A stretch of DNA of 64,000 bases from Balaenoptera acutorostrata (taxonomy: Eukaryota; Chordata; Mammalia; Artiodactyla; Balaenopteridae), in contig NC_080080.1 of the NCBI RefSeq assembly GCF_949987535.1, forward strand, positions 58,998,668-59,062,667, written 5' to 3'. Both the position numbers and the translations under genes were made by a program. This document shows, piece by piece, positions 11,679 to 24,228 of this stretch. The notes under the pieces are model-generated. The model did not search any database. It had not been told where the DNA came from and worked only from the letters and a program-made list of their open reading frames with translations. Every line of letters begins with the position of its first letter. The stretch's first letter is position 1.

Positions 11679-13984
11679 GATTGTTTTTGAAGGAAGAGTG
11701 GTGGGCTCTGAGTCACGTGTGCATCCCATGAACTTCCCCAAGAAGGCCGCTATTCTGAAAGCTAATAAGTATTTAATGTAAGGGGTGGGGGACATCTGAT
11801 GCCCTTGCTGGCGCTGCAGGGCTTCCTGCAGTTGCTCTGGAGAGATCGGTGCTAGTGTCAGCTGTGTGACAAGACACTCGGGCCTTTCAGGAAGGGGAAC
11901 AGGAGTGAAATGTCATCTAACCTCAGTCAGCTTGAAGAGCCGTGTTGATTGTGAGGAGTGTTGATCAATTTCTTTATGGTTTCCCACATTGTAAAATGTC
12001 TACCATTTTTTACTGTTCAGTATTTTTTTAAAAGTATTGTATTATTTTAGTCAGAATTGGCCTTCTGTTGCAAAATCCTGGTTTTGTGTGTTGGTAAATT
12101 AAGATGTAATTTACTTACTAGTTGTTTGAAATATTATCATGAGATTCTTCATAGTAGATGAAAGAACAAAATATTACAATATATACTTGCCTGACAAGGA
12201 TTACTTTTCATTTGAAGAAGCATGACTGCCCTGGTTTGGTTCTGACTATACCTTGAACGTTTTTTTAAAGCTGATTACAAAATTTGTCAGGTATAATTAA
12301 AATTTTGGAATCTTTTACATGGATTTCACCTTGTAGATTAACCAACAAATGAACTATTAATTGTGGGTTTTGTGATTGTCTAAAAATGTAATTTTTATAA
12401 TTCATGAATGTTATGAGACCATAAATAACATTTTTTTGAAAAGTGTTTTGCTTCTTTTTGTCTCCTTTGGTGCTTAATACAGTGTAATGTACTAGAATCT
12501 TAATAGACATGCTTTATGTTGAAAATTGAACTGTCTAATCCTTAGTAGGTTTTTTAATGTTTCTACATTTTTAGTCCCCAGAGTAGTGTTATGTGATACC
12601 TGTAAGTTCTAGAAATAATAATTTCTAGTTGATTGGTCAAATTAGTTGCTTTTAAAGTGGTGGACATTGTGCTAATTATGAAGCTTAAAACACACATATG
12701 TACACACACACACACAAGAAATGAATCCATGGCTCTGGCACCTTAGGAAGGTATAGTCAGGTGGGGGAGTGCCAACATATAAATTAGGTACAATAAGTTC
12801 TTTGGGGTGATACTACATGTAATAAGCCTCGAATATACTTATGGGTGGCCTTTTGCTAAGTTTTAATGAGTTCTGGTCAAAGAGAAAATGTATGTTTGGA
12901 AGGAACCAAAATTTTTAATTGGAGCTGTACGTAGGTATATAAGTGAATTTGGGGGTTGTCTCCCCAACCCTAGAGCCTCTTTTGGGATTTGTAGCAACAC
13001 GGGCAGTAGAGATGACTTGACTTTGGGTCCTCATGTTAGAGCTTAGACTCTCCGACTTGGGGCACAGCTTCTCCTGAAGTCTGGCTTCAGTGAGGGGAAG
13101 GGAAGTGGATGAGATGATTCCCCACTCTTCCAGGTGTTTCACGTAAACTTGTAGGTTGATCTCATTTAGTCTTTTCTATAGTTGCCTTAGTAATTTGTAA
13201 TAATTTACGGGTGAGAGATCTGAAGGTCCAAGAACTGGATGCTTTCTTCCTAGGTCATATGGTTCCTAATTGTGAGATCAAGATGCAAATCCACATGGGT
13301 CTGATTCCCAAGTTCACGCTGTGTGACTGCACCCATCAGCTGCTGGAAGCCAGTGCAGCTGACTCGGAGGGGGGTGTTCTGTTGCCTTCCAGACTACCTG
13401 CTCTACCTGACTTGCCCTGTGAAGGTGCAGACTCGATGTTTCTATCAGTTATTCATCCTGCCTCACTCTCCTCTGATGGAGTTACCAGGGAAAGTATAGG
13501 GGTAGGGAAGGGAAGGAAAGGTTGACTTCAGCCCAGGACCAATCTGATTGTGCTTTTCCTGCCTCCTTCTCTGACTCTCCCCATTTTTCAAATTGTGGTC
13601 CCAGCTAGAGCAGGCTTCTGCATGGATAATAAAGTCTTTATTACTGGGAACCAGCCCAACTGTAACTAAAGTCCGGTAGAATTACTTCCTAGTTTTTTCT
13701 GTACACAGGTGTGGGATGGGTGAGAATCCCTGACCTGATCTGTGCCTCAGAGAGCTTACAGGATGCAGGCTTGTGAGCCTTAACTGCAACATATGACAGA
13801 GTAACCTCAGTGTTAAACAGTGACCCATGCAATTTGAATTGAGAGAAAGAGTAAGTAATTCTGGTGAGGGGACAGTCCAGAGCATTTTTGTAAAAGATAA
13901 GCCACCGTCATTGGATCTCAACTTTGAGAATTTGGGTAGTTGGGCCTAGGAAAGAACATTCCAGATAAAGGTGGTATGGAGATT
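11679..13984. other. Intergenic DNA, no gene seen
   Basis: AT-rich, with a (CA)n stretch at about 12691-12716. No exon or named repeat that I can support. Confidence 0.5.
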
Positions 13985-14700
13985 GCCTTAGTATTTATTG
14001 CTGCCTGACATTATCCCAAAACTTAGCAGCTTAAAAAAAAAAAAAAACCCAAACATTTGTTCTCTCACACAGTTTCTGAAGGTCGGGAATCTGAGACTGG
14101 CTAGATACACGGTCTGGCTCAGGGCCTCCCATGAGGTGGCAGTAAAATTGTTGGCTGGGGCTTCAGTCATCTCAAAGCTTGATTTGGGGTTTGAATGAGA
14201 AGAAAAGTGAAAATATTCTGTGTTTAAATCAGCAGTGCAGAAGAAATATGAAGGATTGATTCATACTTTGGAAATAAGTTCGTCCTAATAGAAAATAAGC
14301 TATAATTATTCAAGAGGGTCAAAAAACTCTTGTCAACTTTGATAATATCCCACATTCACAAGTCTTTGGCAGGAGGTGTCAGTTCCTCACTCCAGGGACC
14401 TCTCCATAAGGCTGCCAGTGGCGTTGCTTCCCTGAGAGCGAATGATCCTAGAGAGAACCCAGGAGCTGCGTTCTGTAGTTCACACAGACCATCCCTGGTA
14501 CCATGTGGGAGGGGACGACACAGGGCATGACTGCCAGCCATCCTTGGCCGCCATCTGGGAAACCACCTTGCGGCTCGCGGTAGAGGTGGCCTGGGGAGTG
14601 ATGTGTGTGGCAAAGGTGCAGAGCCTCTGCCGCTGGAACCTAGGGGCTAGGGAGTGATGCCTGGGAGGTGAAATTGATGTCGATGCTGTGTGAGCTCCGA
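13985..14700 (-). repeat. Probable old LTR-like repeat, family not assigned
   Basis: Phrases such as gcctgacattatcccaaaac, ggtcgggaatctgagactgg and ggcaggaggtgtcagttcct are typical of old mammalian LTR sequence in reverse orientation. An internal A-run sits at 14033-14047. The boundaries are approximate. Confidence 0.4.
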
Positions 14701-15714
14701 GGGGAATGAATGGGATGTGGAATTAACCTTCAGACAGCTTAGTCTTGTGAGGAGTTACATTTTATACATAACTGTGATCCCAGGTGGAAAGCCACTGTGC
14801 ATACAGAGGTACAGATCACAAATGTGAGAGTTCAGAGGTTACTGCCAGCTGGGGAGCTGAGTCAGATTTGTAGGGCAGGTGGGGTTTGTGTTTGAAGGAA
14901 ATGGTCCAGGTGTTGCTCACATTGAGGTGCTGTGGTTCATCCGTGCCTTACAGTGCCGTGGACTGCCATGGTCCTCTACACACACACAGACATACGTGTG
15001 TCGTCCCTGTAAATGCCTCTCTTGGTTTATTCTTCCTGCCAGGATGACAGAATTGAGAACAAATACTGGATTTGAAGGTTAAATTTGAGGTGGCCTCACT
15101 AGGTGGTGTGATAGTGTTGACCCCTCCACCTTTTTTCTGTTTTTGAGTGGTGCAGGAATGGAGGATGGTGGTAGTATTTAATTTCCTAGAAGGCAGTGCA
15201 GCTAACGATTTTATTTATGTGGGATTGTGTAGAATTTGTTACCATATGTAACCAATTCAGATAAAAATAGAGTAAGTGCAGGAGGTGTGTGTGTGTCTGT
15301 GTGTGTGGTGTGTATCTAAGTGGGCGGCAGTGTTTAGGTGTCCTACACTGTGGGTGTTTTCTGTAGCCATGGGGACGCCATAACCATGGTTACAACGGAT
15401 TACTTTCCAGAGATTCGTTAATCTCTTTCAGGACATTAAAGGCTTAGTGACTAATGAGTAAACCCACTAAATACTACGTTGTGTCTGAAAAAAGAATTAA
15501 TGTTCCTGGAAAAAGCGAAAATCTGTTTTCTCCCGTTAACCAGCCGGAGCCCCGGTGTTCCCAGTGGTTCAGGTTATATTAAGCACTTGGTGAGTAAGAG
15601 AAGAAGCACTTGCTTCTTCTGTTTATACAGTGATACAAGACAGTCTGTAGAACTGTGGACAGCTGGCAGTTTGTGTAACCTTTGACATTTGCAGCAGGTA
15701 TCTGATTTTCATGA
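14701..15714. other. Intergenic DNA with (GT)n
   Basis: (GT)n at 15285-15312. Otherwise single-copy with no supported gene. Confidence 0.45.
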
Positions 15715-15957
15715 ACTCCTTTTTAGTAAATGTAAAACAGCAGCAACCGAAAAATCAAACAGCACAGAGGAGCATAAGGTGAAAAGCGAAAGCATCTCTA
15801 TCTACTTCGCTGATCCCTAGTCCCATTTCTGATAGATAACAGCTGTTAATGGTTTAGTATTTACTTTTATATTTTTATATTGTATATCAACATACGTGTG
15901 TTTGTGTGTGTGCGCGCTCACGCAAGTGTGTTTATTTAGAAATCACAGATGGGAGCC

Positions 15958-16330
15958 ATGTTTGTCAGGTTACAGGTTATAGGATGACTCCTGTAATAAC
16001 CTCAAAATTTCAGTGGTTTCACAATAAAATTTTAATTCTTACATAATGGTCAAGTGTGTGGTGTCTTGGTTGAGTGGAGCTCCTTGGCAGCTTTGTATTA
16101 AGCAGAATCTCGGGGACTCAGGCTTCTTCCAGCTGGTAGCTTTACTCCCAGCTGTAGGGATATGAAAGAGACAACACCAGAGATCACAAAGGAGGTTTTT
16201 ACGGGCCAGGCCTAAAGGTGGCAGGCATCACTTTCACACACTTTCTATTGGCCAGTCTTAGTCACATGCCCCACATAACCACAGGGAAGGCTGGGAAATG
16301 TAGTCTGGCCATATGGCCTGGAGGAAAAAG
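15958..16330. repeat. Unassigned repeat shared with 43195-43345
   Basis: Both places contain an LTR-like block with ggccag..ttagtcacatgcc and gggaaggctgggaaatgtag (here) or gggaggctgggaaatggagt (at 43.3 kb). The same old family is present twice; I cannot name it safely. Confidence 0.4.
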
Positions 16331-16525
16331 AAATGTGATTTAGGAAAGACATAGAAGTCTCTGCCATAGCACTTTGCTTTTTTCATTTTAGCAGTGTAAT
16401 GAGACATGTTTTCGTATTGACATTTACAGCAATCTCACTTTAAAACTGGAGCCAGACTTTTCTTTTGTGTAGCAGTATCATAATGGACACTCTTTCCTCC
16501 CTTCATAATCAGCAGTTCTGTAAAG

Positions 16526-17095
16526 CAGCAGTCCTCAAACTCTCTGGCACCAGGGACCGGTTTTGTGGAAGACAGTTCTTCCACGGACTGGTTTCAGGAT
16601 GATTCAAGTGCATTACATTTACTGTGCACTTTATTTCTATTATTATTATATCGTAATATATAATGAAATAATTATACAACTCACCATAGTGCAGAATCAG
16701 CGGGAACCCTGAGCTTGTCTTCACTTGCCACTCACTGATAGGGTCTTGATATGAGTCCGCAAGCAATTGATTTATTATGGTCTCTGTGCAGTCAAACCTC
16801 TCCGCTAATGATAATCTGTATTTGCAGCCGCTCCCCGGGGCTAGCATCACTGCCTCAGCTCCACCTCAGATCATCAGACATTAGATTCTCATAAGGAGCA
16901 CGCAGCCTAGATCCCTCGCATGTGCACTTCACAGTAGGGTTTGCACTCCTATGAGAATCTAATGCCACCGCTGATATGACAGGAGGCGGAGCTCAGGCGG
17001 TAATGTGAGCGATGGGGAGTGGCTCTAAATACAGATGAAGCTTCGCTCGCTCGCTCGCCGCTCCTGCTGTGCGGTCCGTGGATTGGGGACCCGTG
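16526..17095. mobile_element. MER1-like non-autonomous hAT-Charlie element
   Basis: Ends cagcagtcctcaaac and ttggggacccgtg form diverged terminal inverted repeats. Flanking 8-bp copies ctgtaaag (16518-16525) and ctataaag (17096-17103) differ at one base, as expected for an old hAT duplication. An internal inverted pair (ttagattctcat / atgagaatctaa) is present, and the GATGGGGAG...CTTCGCTCGCTCG end matches the element at 51242. Confidence 0.8.
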
Positions 17096-17617
17096 CTATA
17101 AAGGATAACCTCATATATGATGGAAGTATAGTAGTAGGATAAACTCCTAGAAGTAGAATTGCTGGATTTTAAGGGCTGTATTTTAACATTTTTGTAGATA
17201 TCATCAAATACCAGCAAAAAATGTGCACTAGTGTAAGTCTTCAGTAGTGAATCAGAGTGCCTGTTGTCTCTCATCCCAGTATTATCAAACTTTCCTTGTA
17301 GAAGTTTTCTTTTTCTTACGGTTTAAATGACATCTTAATATTAAGGAAATTAACTCTTTACCTGTCACATAGTCCAAATACCTGCTCGGTTTGTTATTTG
17401 ACTTTTGGCTTTGTTTATGGTAGACGTTTCCAAATAGAAGTTTTAAATCCTCATGAGGTATCATTTGTCCATCTTTTCTTTTATGGCTGAGTTTTCTGTC
17501 ATTTTGGAAAGTCCTTTCCAATCCAAGATTAACTTTGGAAAAAATTCACTCGTGATTTTTTTTTTTGTAAATGGAAGAAATGAACAATCAAATATTTTTT
17601 TCATCCAGAATATTTTT

Positions 17618-17970
17618 TAAAATAAATTTATTTATTTATTTATTTTTGGCTGCATTGGGGCTTCGTTGCTGCGCGTGGGCTTTCTCTGGTTGTGGTGAGC
17701 GGGGGCTACTCTTCGTTGCGGTGCACGTGCTTCTCATTGTGGTGGCTTCTCTTGTTGCGGAGCACGAGCTCTAGGCATGTGGGCTTCAGTAGTTGTGGCA
17801 CAAGGGCTCAGTAGTTGTGGCTCACGGGCTCTAGAGTGCAGGCTCAGTAGTTGGAGCACACGGGCTTAGTTGTTCTGTAGCATATGGGATCTTCCCGGCC
17901 CAGGAGTAGAACCCGTGTCCCCTGCATTGGCAGGCGGATTCTTAACCACTGTGGCACCAGGGAAATCCTG
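17618..17970 (-). mobile_element. CHR-type SINE
   Basis: Reverse orientation with a ttatttatttatttattt tail at the left. The 10-bp repeat gaatattttt flanks it at 17608-17617 and 17971-17980. Confidence 0.9.
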
Positions 17971-17980
17971 GAATATTTTT

Positions 17981-19321
17981 GAGTGTAAGGAATTATTGAG
18001 GTAGGGAATCAAGCTTTATGATATATATTTTTCCTGATGGCTGCCGTGTTGTTCCCAAGAACTGTTGACTCAACTGTCATTTCTTTGCTTCTGCAGCTAG
18101 CTATCCTGATGAAATCAAATAATTACCTTTAGTTATTGATGACACTTTCTTTAATAAATGTATATAGGCTTAGAAGAATTTATTTGCAGCAGATTGAAAT
18201 TGATTTGAATAAAATGTGTGTCCAGCCCTAGCACGGCTCCATTTTTTGTGAGGAGAGGATTTTACTTGCCTAATTAGAGACAAAGAACCACACGAGCTCT
18301 GTACCCATGCTGTCACACACATCTCCTGAGTTTACAAGTAATTAGATTTTGTGAAGATGTGAATATTCTGTCAATTTTTTTGTCATTCAGTCAATTTCAT
18401 TTTACAGTTATATTCATGCCTTTATAAAATGATTATCAAATTATCAAAATATAGGTCAACAAAGTGAAAGTGCGAAAAACAGGAAGACTGTAATCTATCA
18501 AAAACATTCAAGCCATCAAGTTGAAATTAAAAGCTGGAGGGTATTAAAATGTTTCAGGTTGTATCAAAAGATTCTTTAAATTTACAGTTGGCTGGTGAAT
18601 CAATTAGTTGACAATGGTTTCTACTCGTGAATTTCTTTTATTTAAAATTTCTTTTAATGTGCTATGTTGAATGAAAATATTCTGAAGAATTTAAAAGCAA
18701 AATTTTAAACTTTTGTTTTCAGAAGTATTGTTTCATTGTTTTAGTCAGAGAGAAATAATGACTATTTAAAATCCATTTGGGAAGAACAGAGAATGTTTGC
18801 AAAGAGCATCTCAAAAGGTTTCAAAATAAAAACAAAAACAAAGAAAAACCCTTTCCCTTTGGAAGAGAAGAATAAAACCTGAAATAATAATGAATTCTGG
18901 CATTTTGGATAGCACATTTTCCCCTTTCTCAAAATAATATAAAATTTATATTCTCATGCATGGATACAGATTTGTACTCAGGCGTTCAGAAATCAGAGCA
19001 GAATGGAAGCAATATCAGAATTGTCTAAATAAACAATACATTTGTTTAATAAAGCAAACATCAAACATGTAGGAAAATTTTGATTCTATAAATATGAGTG
19101 TGAGCATTTGATTTTATCAGAACTGTGCAGAACTCAGCTTGTCTATGCTTGTGTCACCATATTGATACTGGCTCTTTGTTTACTTAGTGTGGTCTTCACA
19201 GTTATGTATGGCTTTATTTCCTAGAGTGAGTACATACTACTTGGTGTAACTCTTCAGGACAGCCAATGAAGAGTGCTCATTTCCTTCTGACATACTCACA
19301 TGGACCAGGGGTGGTGATTCT
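17981..19321. other. Intergenic AT-rich DNA, no gene seen
   Basis: No named repeat or exon recognised. Open frames are short and uninformative. Confidence 0.5.
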
Positions 19322-19333
19322 GGGATGGGATTT

Positions 19334-19455
19334 GTTTCTTTTTTTTGGCCATGCTGTGTGGCTTGTGGGATCCTAGTTCCCCGACCAGGGATTGAACCCA
19401 GGCTCCGGCAGTGAAAGCGCAGAATCCTAACCACTGGACTGCCAGGGAATTCGGT
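19334..19455 (-). mobile_element. Short tRNA-derived SINE with 12-bp duplication
   Basis: Reverse orientation, with gaccagggattgaacccagg and cactggactgccagggaatt. gggatgggattt flanks it at 19322-19333 and 19456-19467. Confidence 0.9.
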
Positions 19456-19467
19456 GGGATGGGATTT

Positions 19468-20742
19468 CTTAACTAAAGTAATAGAGCCTACTGCCATCAG
19501 TGATTTTATGTAGACACTTTGCTGTATCACCTTAGAGATTGTTACAAGTCCAAGTTCGTACTGGCTCACTGCACGACAAGCCAATAAATCAAGAGGTGAG
19601 GTGTTGGGGCAAGGAATAGTGACTTTATTTGGAAAGCCAGCAGACCAAGAAGATGGTGGACTAGTGTCCCAAAGAACCATCTTGCCCATGTTTGGATGCT
19701 AGTGTTTTTTGTTTGTTTGTTTCTTTGTTTTAATAGAACAAAGAGCGGGGAGGTGAGGACGTGAAGTAAAAAAGTGATAAGTTGTTGCAAATATTTCCTG
19801 GTTCCAGCCAGACTCCAGAGGGGATGTGTTAATTTCTTCCTTCTTATAGCCATTCACAGGTGGGCCTGGTCAGGATGTTTCCTGTGAGCTGAACAAAGGT
19901 ATTTTAGCTTAACACTCAGGCATGGGAGGCAGAGTTCCCAGACACTGAGGTGGGCCATTATGTATACTTGAAGCTATAGGCAACATCCTTTTCATGATTA
20001 ACTTGTAGCAAAAGCAGTAGAATACAAAGGATAGAGTAAAAGAAATGTATCCAATATGGAGTCAGATTTGTTCTTCCCTATTGCAAGATGGATGATGTTT
20101 AATAGATTACCTTTAAAACTTGCTGTATTGTCATATTTCATATTTAAACTTGTAACCATTTCAGCAGTCTTTAAACTAAAATTGGGATGACATCACAGAA
20201 ATGAACAATTTTTAAAATACTGTATTTTATTGATTCTAAAATTGGGATACATACCATAGTCAGTGGCATCTGAGATTAGGTGAAATGCAGAAATCTTTTT
20301 TTTTTAATCAAAAGGACATTAATTTTGAAAAATGTTGACTTCAAATCTCTCAGAACTTTTGGCCTGCTTATTAATCACTGCTTGGAAAAAGAAATACCCA
20401 TATCATGTCTCCCTTCCGGTTGCACTAGGTTTGCATCTTCATCTCGACCCGAGGCTCTGTTGCTCCTTACTCAGCCTCTCCCTGTTTTGAATCTTCACTC
20501 TTCCATTTTTGATAAACTAATATCGCTGAGTCCAGAGGTTCTTGACTCAGTTGCACGTTAGAATTATCAGGGGACCTTTTAACAAGGACTGATGTCTGGC
20601 CCAGGTTGAGAACCATTGTTTCAGTATGTGAAACATGCCTGCACGCCTTCCTTGCCCATAGGTCCCTCTCTAGTTTTGTCTAATGTTTTATCTCCGCTTC
20701 TCCTGCAAAGTTCTACCAAAGAGAGGGCAGCTTTCATAGTCT
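19468..20742. other. Intergenic; possible LTR-like block and MER5A-like fragment
   Basis: 19556-20085 has LTR-like composition (reverse polyadenylation-like tttattt, gaaccatcttgcccatg) but no firm ends. 20530-20620 resembles MER5A (gttgcacgttagaattatca, ggttgagaaccattg). Confidence 0.35.
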
Positions 20743-21013
20743 ATATTTATTTATTTATTTGATTGCACTGGGTCTTAGTTGCAGCAGGCGGGCTCCTTAG
20801 TTGTGGTTCATGGGCTCCTTAGTTGCAGCATGTGGGCTCCCTAGTTGCGGCAGGCGGGCTCCTTAGTTGATGGCTCACCGGCTCCTTAGTTGTGGCATGT
20901 GAACTCTTAGTCACGGCATGTGTGTGGCATCTAGTTCCCCGACCAGGGATTGAACCCCGGCCCTCTGCATTGGGAGCTCGGAGTCTTATCCACTGCGCCA
21001 GCAGGGAAGTCCC
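20743..21013 (-). mobile_element. tRNA-derived SINE, divergent type
   Basis: Reverse orientation. A T-rich tail is followed by repeats of gggctccttagttg and the head complement cgaccagggattgaaccccg ... ccagcagggaagtccc. The body differs from the other CHR copies, suggesting another subfamily. Confidence 0.8.
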
Positions 21014-21195
21014 TCTCTTAGTCTTCAGTTCCTCAACTCTCGGTCTTGTTCAGCTCATGAAATGAGACTTCTTTTCATCATTTACCTGAAGTGCTGTTGC
21101 CGACATCACCAGTCACCACCTGCTTGCTACTGATTTTTCCTTCCTTATTTTGCTGGGTGTTTCTGTTGCGTTAGACACCACTGCCCATTCCTTTT

Positions 21196-21589
21196 TTTTT
21201 TTTTAACATCTTTATTAGAGTACAGTTGCTTTACAATGGTGTGTTAGTTTCTGCTTTATAACAAAGTGAATCAGCTATACATATATATATATATCCCCGT
21301 ATCTCCTCCCTCTTGCATCTCCCTCCCACCCTCCCTATCCCACCCCTCTAGGTGGTCACAAAGCACTGAGCTGATCTCCCTGTGCTATGGGGCTGCTTCC
21401 CACTAGCTATCTATTTTACATTTGGTAGTGTATATATGTCCATGCCACTCTCTCACTTCGTCCCCGCTTACCCTCCCCCACCCGTGTCCTCAAGTCCATT
21501 CTCTACATCTGCATCTTTATTCCTGTCCTGCCCCTACGTTCTTCATAAGCATTTTTTTTGTTTGGTTTTGGTTTTGTTTTTTTTTTTTG
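21196..21589 (-). mobile_element. L1 3' end fragment with 15-bp target duplication
   Basis: Reverse orientation, beginning with a T-run then aacatctttattagagtaca. The repeat ctgcccattcctttt flanks it at 21181-21195 and 21590-21604. A second T-rich run at 21551-21589 sits at the truncated 5' side. Confidence 0.9.
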
Positions 21590-21604
21590 CTGCCCATTCC
21601 TTTT

Positions 21605-22560
21605 CTTGAAACTCTCTTTTCTATTCTTTCTAGGTGTTGAGCTTTCCCAGAGCTCCTCCTACCTCCTTGACCAGGACTTAAAGACTCTAGATTCTCTGTC
21701 CATCTCTTAAAGATACGTTTCCCTGCCCCCTTGCATATTCTCTTTCAGAGAGTTTATACATTCTCACATTTTCAGTTACCATTGTGTGCTAATGTAAACC
21801 TATTTCCTGGCTTATTACATCAGTATCATAATCTTTCCAACTGCCCAGGCAACATATCTACTTGGATAGCCCATGAACTTGACCAAAATGGAATTAATTT
21901 TTCTCTAAATCTGTTTAACCTCCCATGTTCTTTTTCTTAGCTGGTGGCAGTACCATCTACCCAGTCTTCTGTGTTAGAAGTCGGAGAGTCATCCTTCTTT
22001 CTTTTATATACCATCATCTTATAAGGGCTGTAAATTTTATGCCCTAAATATTTCTCAGCATTAATCTTTTTCTCTATCGCAAACCACCAGGCCCCTCCCT
22101 AGCTCAGGACCTCATCCTCACTTGGATACTGCAGGTCTCCTAACTGGTCTCCCTGCCTCTGGGCTTCTCCCTCTCAAATTGCTGCTCCGTAATCACCAGA
22201 AGGACTCATTTAAGATGCAGATCTGAACTGTTACCTCTCTACTTTCCATTCCCATTCCCACTCTCATTGTCTTTCTTGAGTCTCAGCTGGTACCCTCCTG
22301 CCCAAAGGACCTTAATGGTGCCCCTGACCACTGTGCTTGCCATGCTTGTTCCTGGCCTGCTCTTCACTGGCCTATAGGCACAAGTCAGAATTCTCAGCCT
22401 GGCACTGAAGGTTCCCCAAACCTTACTTTCTAATCAACCAGTTTACTTATTGTCCTTAGAACTGTCATGACCTTTTTTGTTGCCATTCATTCAGCCCAAA
22501 TGCTGCTTCCAGTTCATTGCCTTTTTCCCTCTGTGCATTCTTGGTTTAATCTGATTTTTG
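21605..22560 (-). repeat. Old L2-like sequence
   Basis: Clearest at 22080-22560, where phrases such as ggtctccctgcctctgggct and ctgttacctctctactttcc fit the L2 LINE consensus in reverse. Heavily decayed. Confidence 0.5.
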
Positions 22561-22574
22561 TGTTGTTTTGAGAT

Positions 22575-22760
22575 GCAATGGGTTGTAATAGAGAAAGCCA
22601 TAGTCATGATGTGAGACCTGATTCCTAGTTCTCACGAGATTATAGCCGAATTAAATAATTGATTTGATTTTCAGTTTTCTCATCTATAAAATGGTAATGG
22701 TAATAAAACATAATTGCCCAGGGATTTTTTTTTTGGAAGCGTTAAGTGAGATAGTGTATT
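22575..22760 (+). repeat. MIR SINE fragment
   Basis: Core-like text ttcagttttctcatctataa aatggtaatggtaata followed by gcgttaagtgagatagtgta. Confidence 0.7.
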
Positions 22761-23665
22761 GAAAATACAAGGGAAATTTGTAAAGTAGAAATAATAATGA
22801 TAAACATAATTTATTTATTATTAATTCTAATTACTAATAATTGAAAAAGACTTATTATCCATAGCTCTAGGAACTCAGTTGGAAATCAGTAAAAATCTTC
22901 CAAATGAAAAAAGAAAAGGAAAGAGTCAGACTGAAGCCCTGTCTATAATCCTGGCTGCCTGTGTGAATTCAAGAAGACAAAGTGATCAACCAATGCAGGT
23001 TTAGTGTCTTCAAGACGAAGTCTTGGCTTGATTTGTTTTGGAATTAATTTTAGGCATTTGTACTGGAATGAAATGCTAGTAGGAGCTCTTTGTAACAAAT
23101 GTACAGAGTTCCGGGGGGAGATAATTGTATTACATTTTCCATGGCTCCTGAGGTCTCAGAGGATTCCTTTGGCTGATCTGTTCAGGCTTGGCTACTGTTA
23201 TACAGTGTATTTGTTAGTTTTGCAGTGTGGTGTTCATGAGGATTGATGACTGCATTAAGTAAGAGTAAACCTGAGACCTTCTGAGAGCTCCTTATACAAA
23301 CCTCCAGTCAAAATCCCCAGTCTGTGTGATCATAATCTTTTAACTGAATTGAATAATGTGGCCTCTTCTGCTGCACAAAGAAGAGAAGGGTTCTGTCACC
23401 TCTTGTGCATTTGGGGCTCCTGTCACATCTTGTCTTTTCTGGGGCCATGAAAGGGTGGCAGTTTTGCCTTGTTCACCTGAAATAACCCTTAGTTTTAAAT
23501 TGATTATCTGTTCTTAGTGGAAAATGGTAGAGTGTTGATTTCAGTCATCTTGGTAATAATCTTGTACCTGGCTGGGTATAGTCACAAATTTGTGTGGGTA
23601 GAGGAAGAGAAAACCAACAAAAATCAATTTGAATGTTTATTTTAGTGCAGATTTTTTGTATTATT
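22761..23665. other. Intergenic DNA, no gene seen
   Basis: AT-rich single-copy sequence; no repeat or exon supported. Confidence 0.45.
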
Positions 23666-23710
23666 TATTTATTTACTTATTTAAAAAAAATTTTTTTTTT
23701 AAAGGATTTT

Positions 23711-24029
23711 CTTATTTATTTATTTATTTATTTATTTATTTTTGGCTGTGTTGGGTCTTCGGTTCGTGCGAGGGCTTTCTCCAGTTGCGGCAAGCGGGGG
23801 CCACTCTTCATCGCGGTGCGGGGACCGCTCTTCATCGCGGTGCGTGGGCCTCTCCCTATCGCGGCCCCTCCCGTCGCGGGGCACAGGCTCCAGACGCGCA
23901 GGCTCAGCAATTGTGGCTCACGGGCCCAGCCGCTCCGTGGCATGTGGGATCTTCCCAGACCAGGGCTCGAACCCGTGTCCCCTGCATTAGCAGGCAGACT
24001 CTCAACCACTGCGCCACCAGGGAAGCCCC
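23711..24029 (-). mobile_element. CHR-type SINE in the 3' tail of the L1
   Basis: Head complement at 24029 (ggggcttccctggtggcgca) and a cttatttatttatttattta tail at the left. It contains an internal duplication of about 26 bp around ctcttcatcgcggtgcg (23803-23842). taaaaaattttt-like sequence on both sides suggests insertion into the L1 A-rich tail. Confidence 0.9.
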
Positions 24030-24228
24030 TAAAAAATTTTTTGATACAGCAGGTTCTTATTAGTCATCAATTTTATACACATCAGTGTATACATGTCAGT
24101 CCCAATCGCCCAATTCATCACACCTCCCCCCCGCCCCCCCGCTGCTTTCCCCCCCTGGTGTCCATGTTTGTTCTCTACATCTGTGTCTCAATTTCTGCCC
24201 TGCAAACCGGTTCATCTGTACCAGTTTT

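Larger units (their letters stand above)
15715..17560 (-). mobile_element. Old L1M sequence, interrupted
   Basis: 15715-15950, 16335-16517 and 17104-17560 read as one old reverse-oriented L1 3' region (for example ggataaactcctagaagtag and attgctggattttaagggct), split by another repeat and by the hAT element at 16526-17095. The hAT is therefore the younger insertion. Confidence 0.55.
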
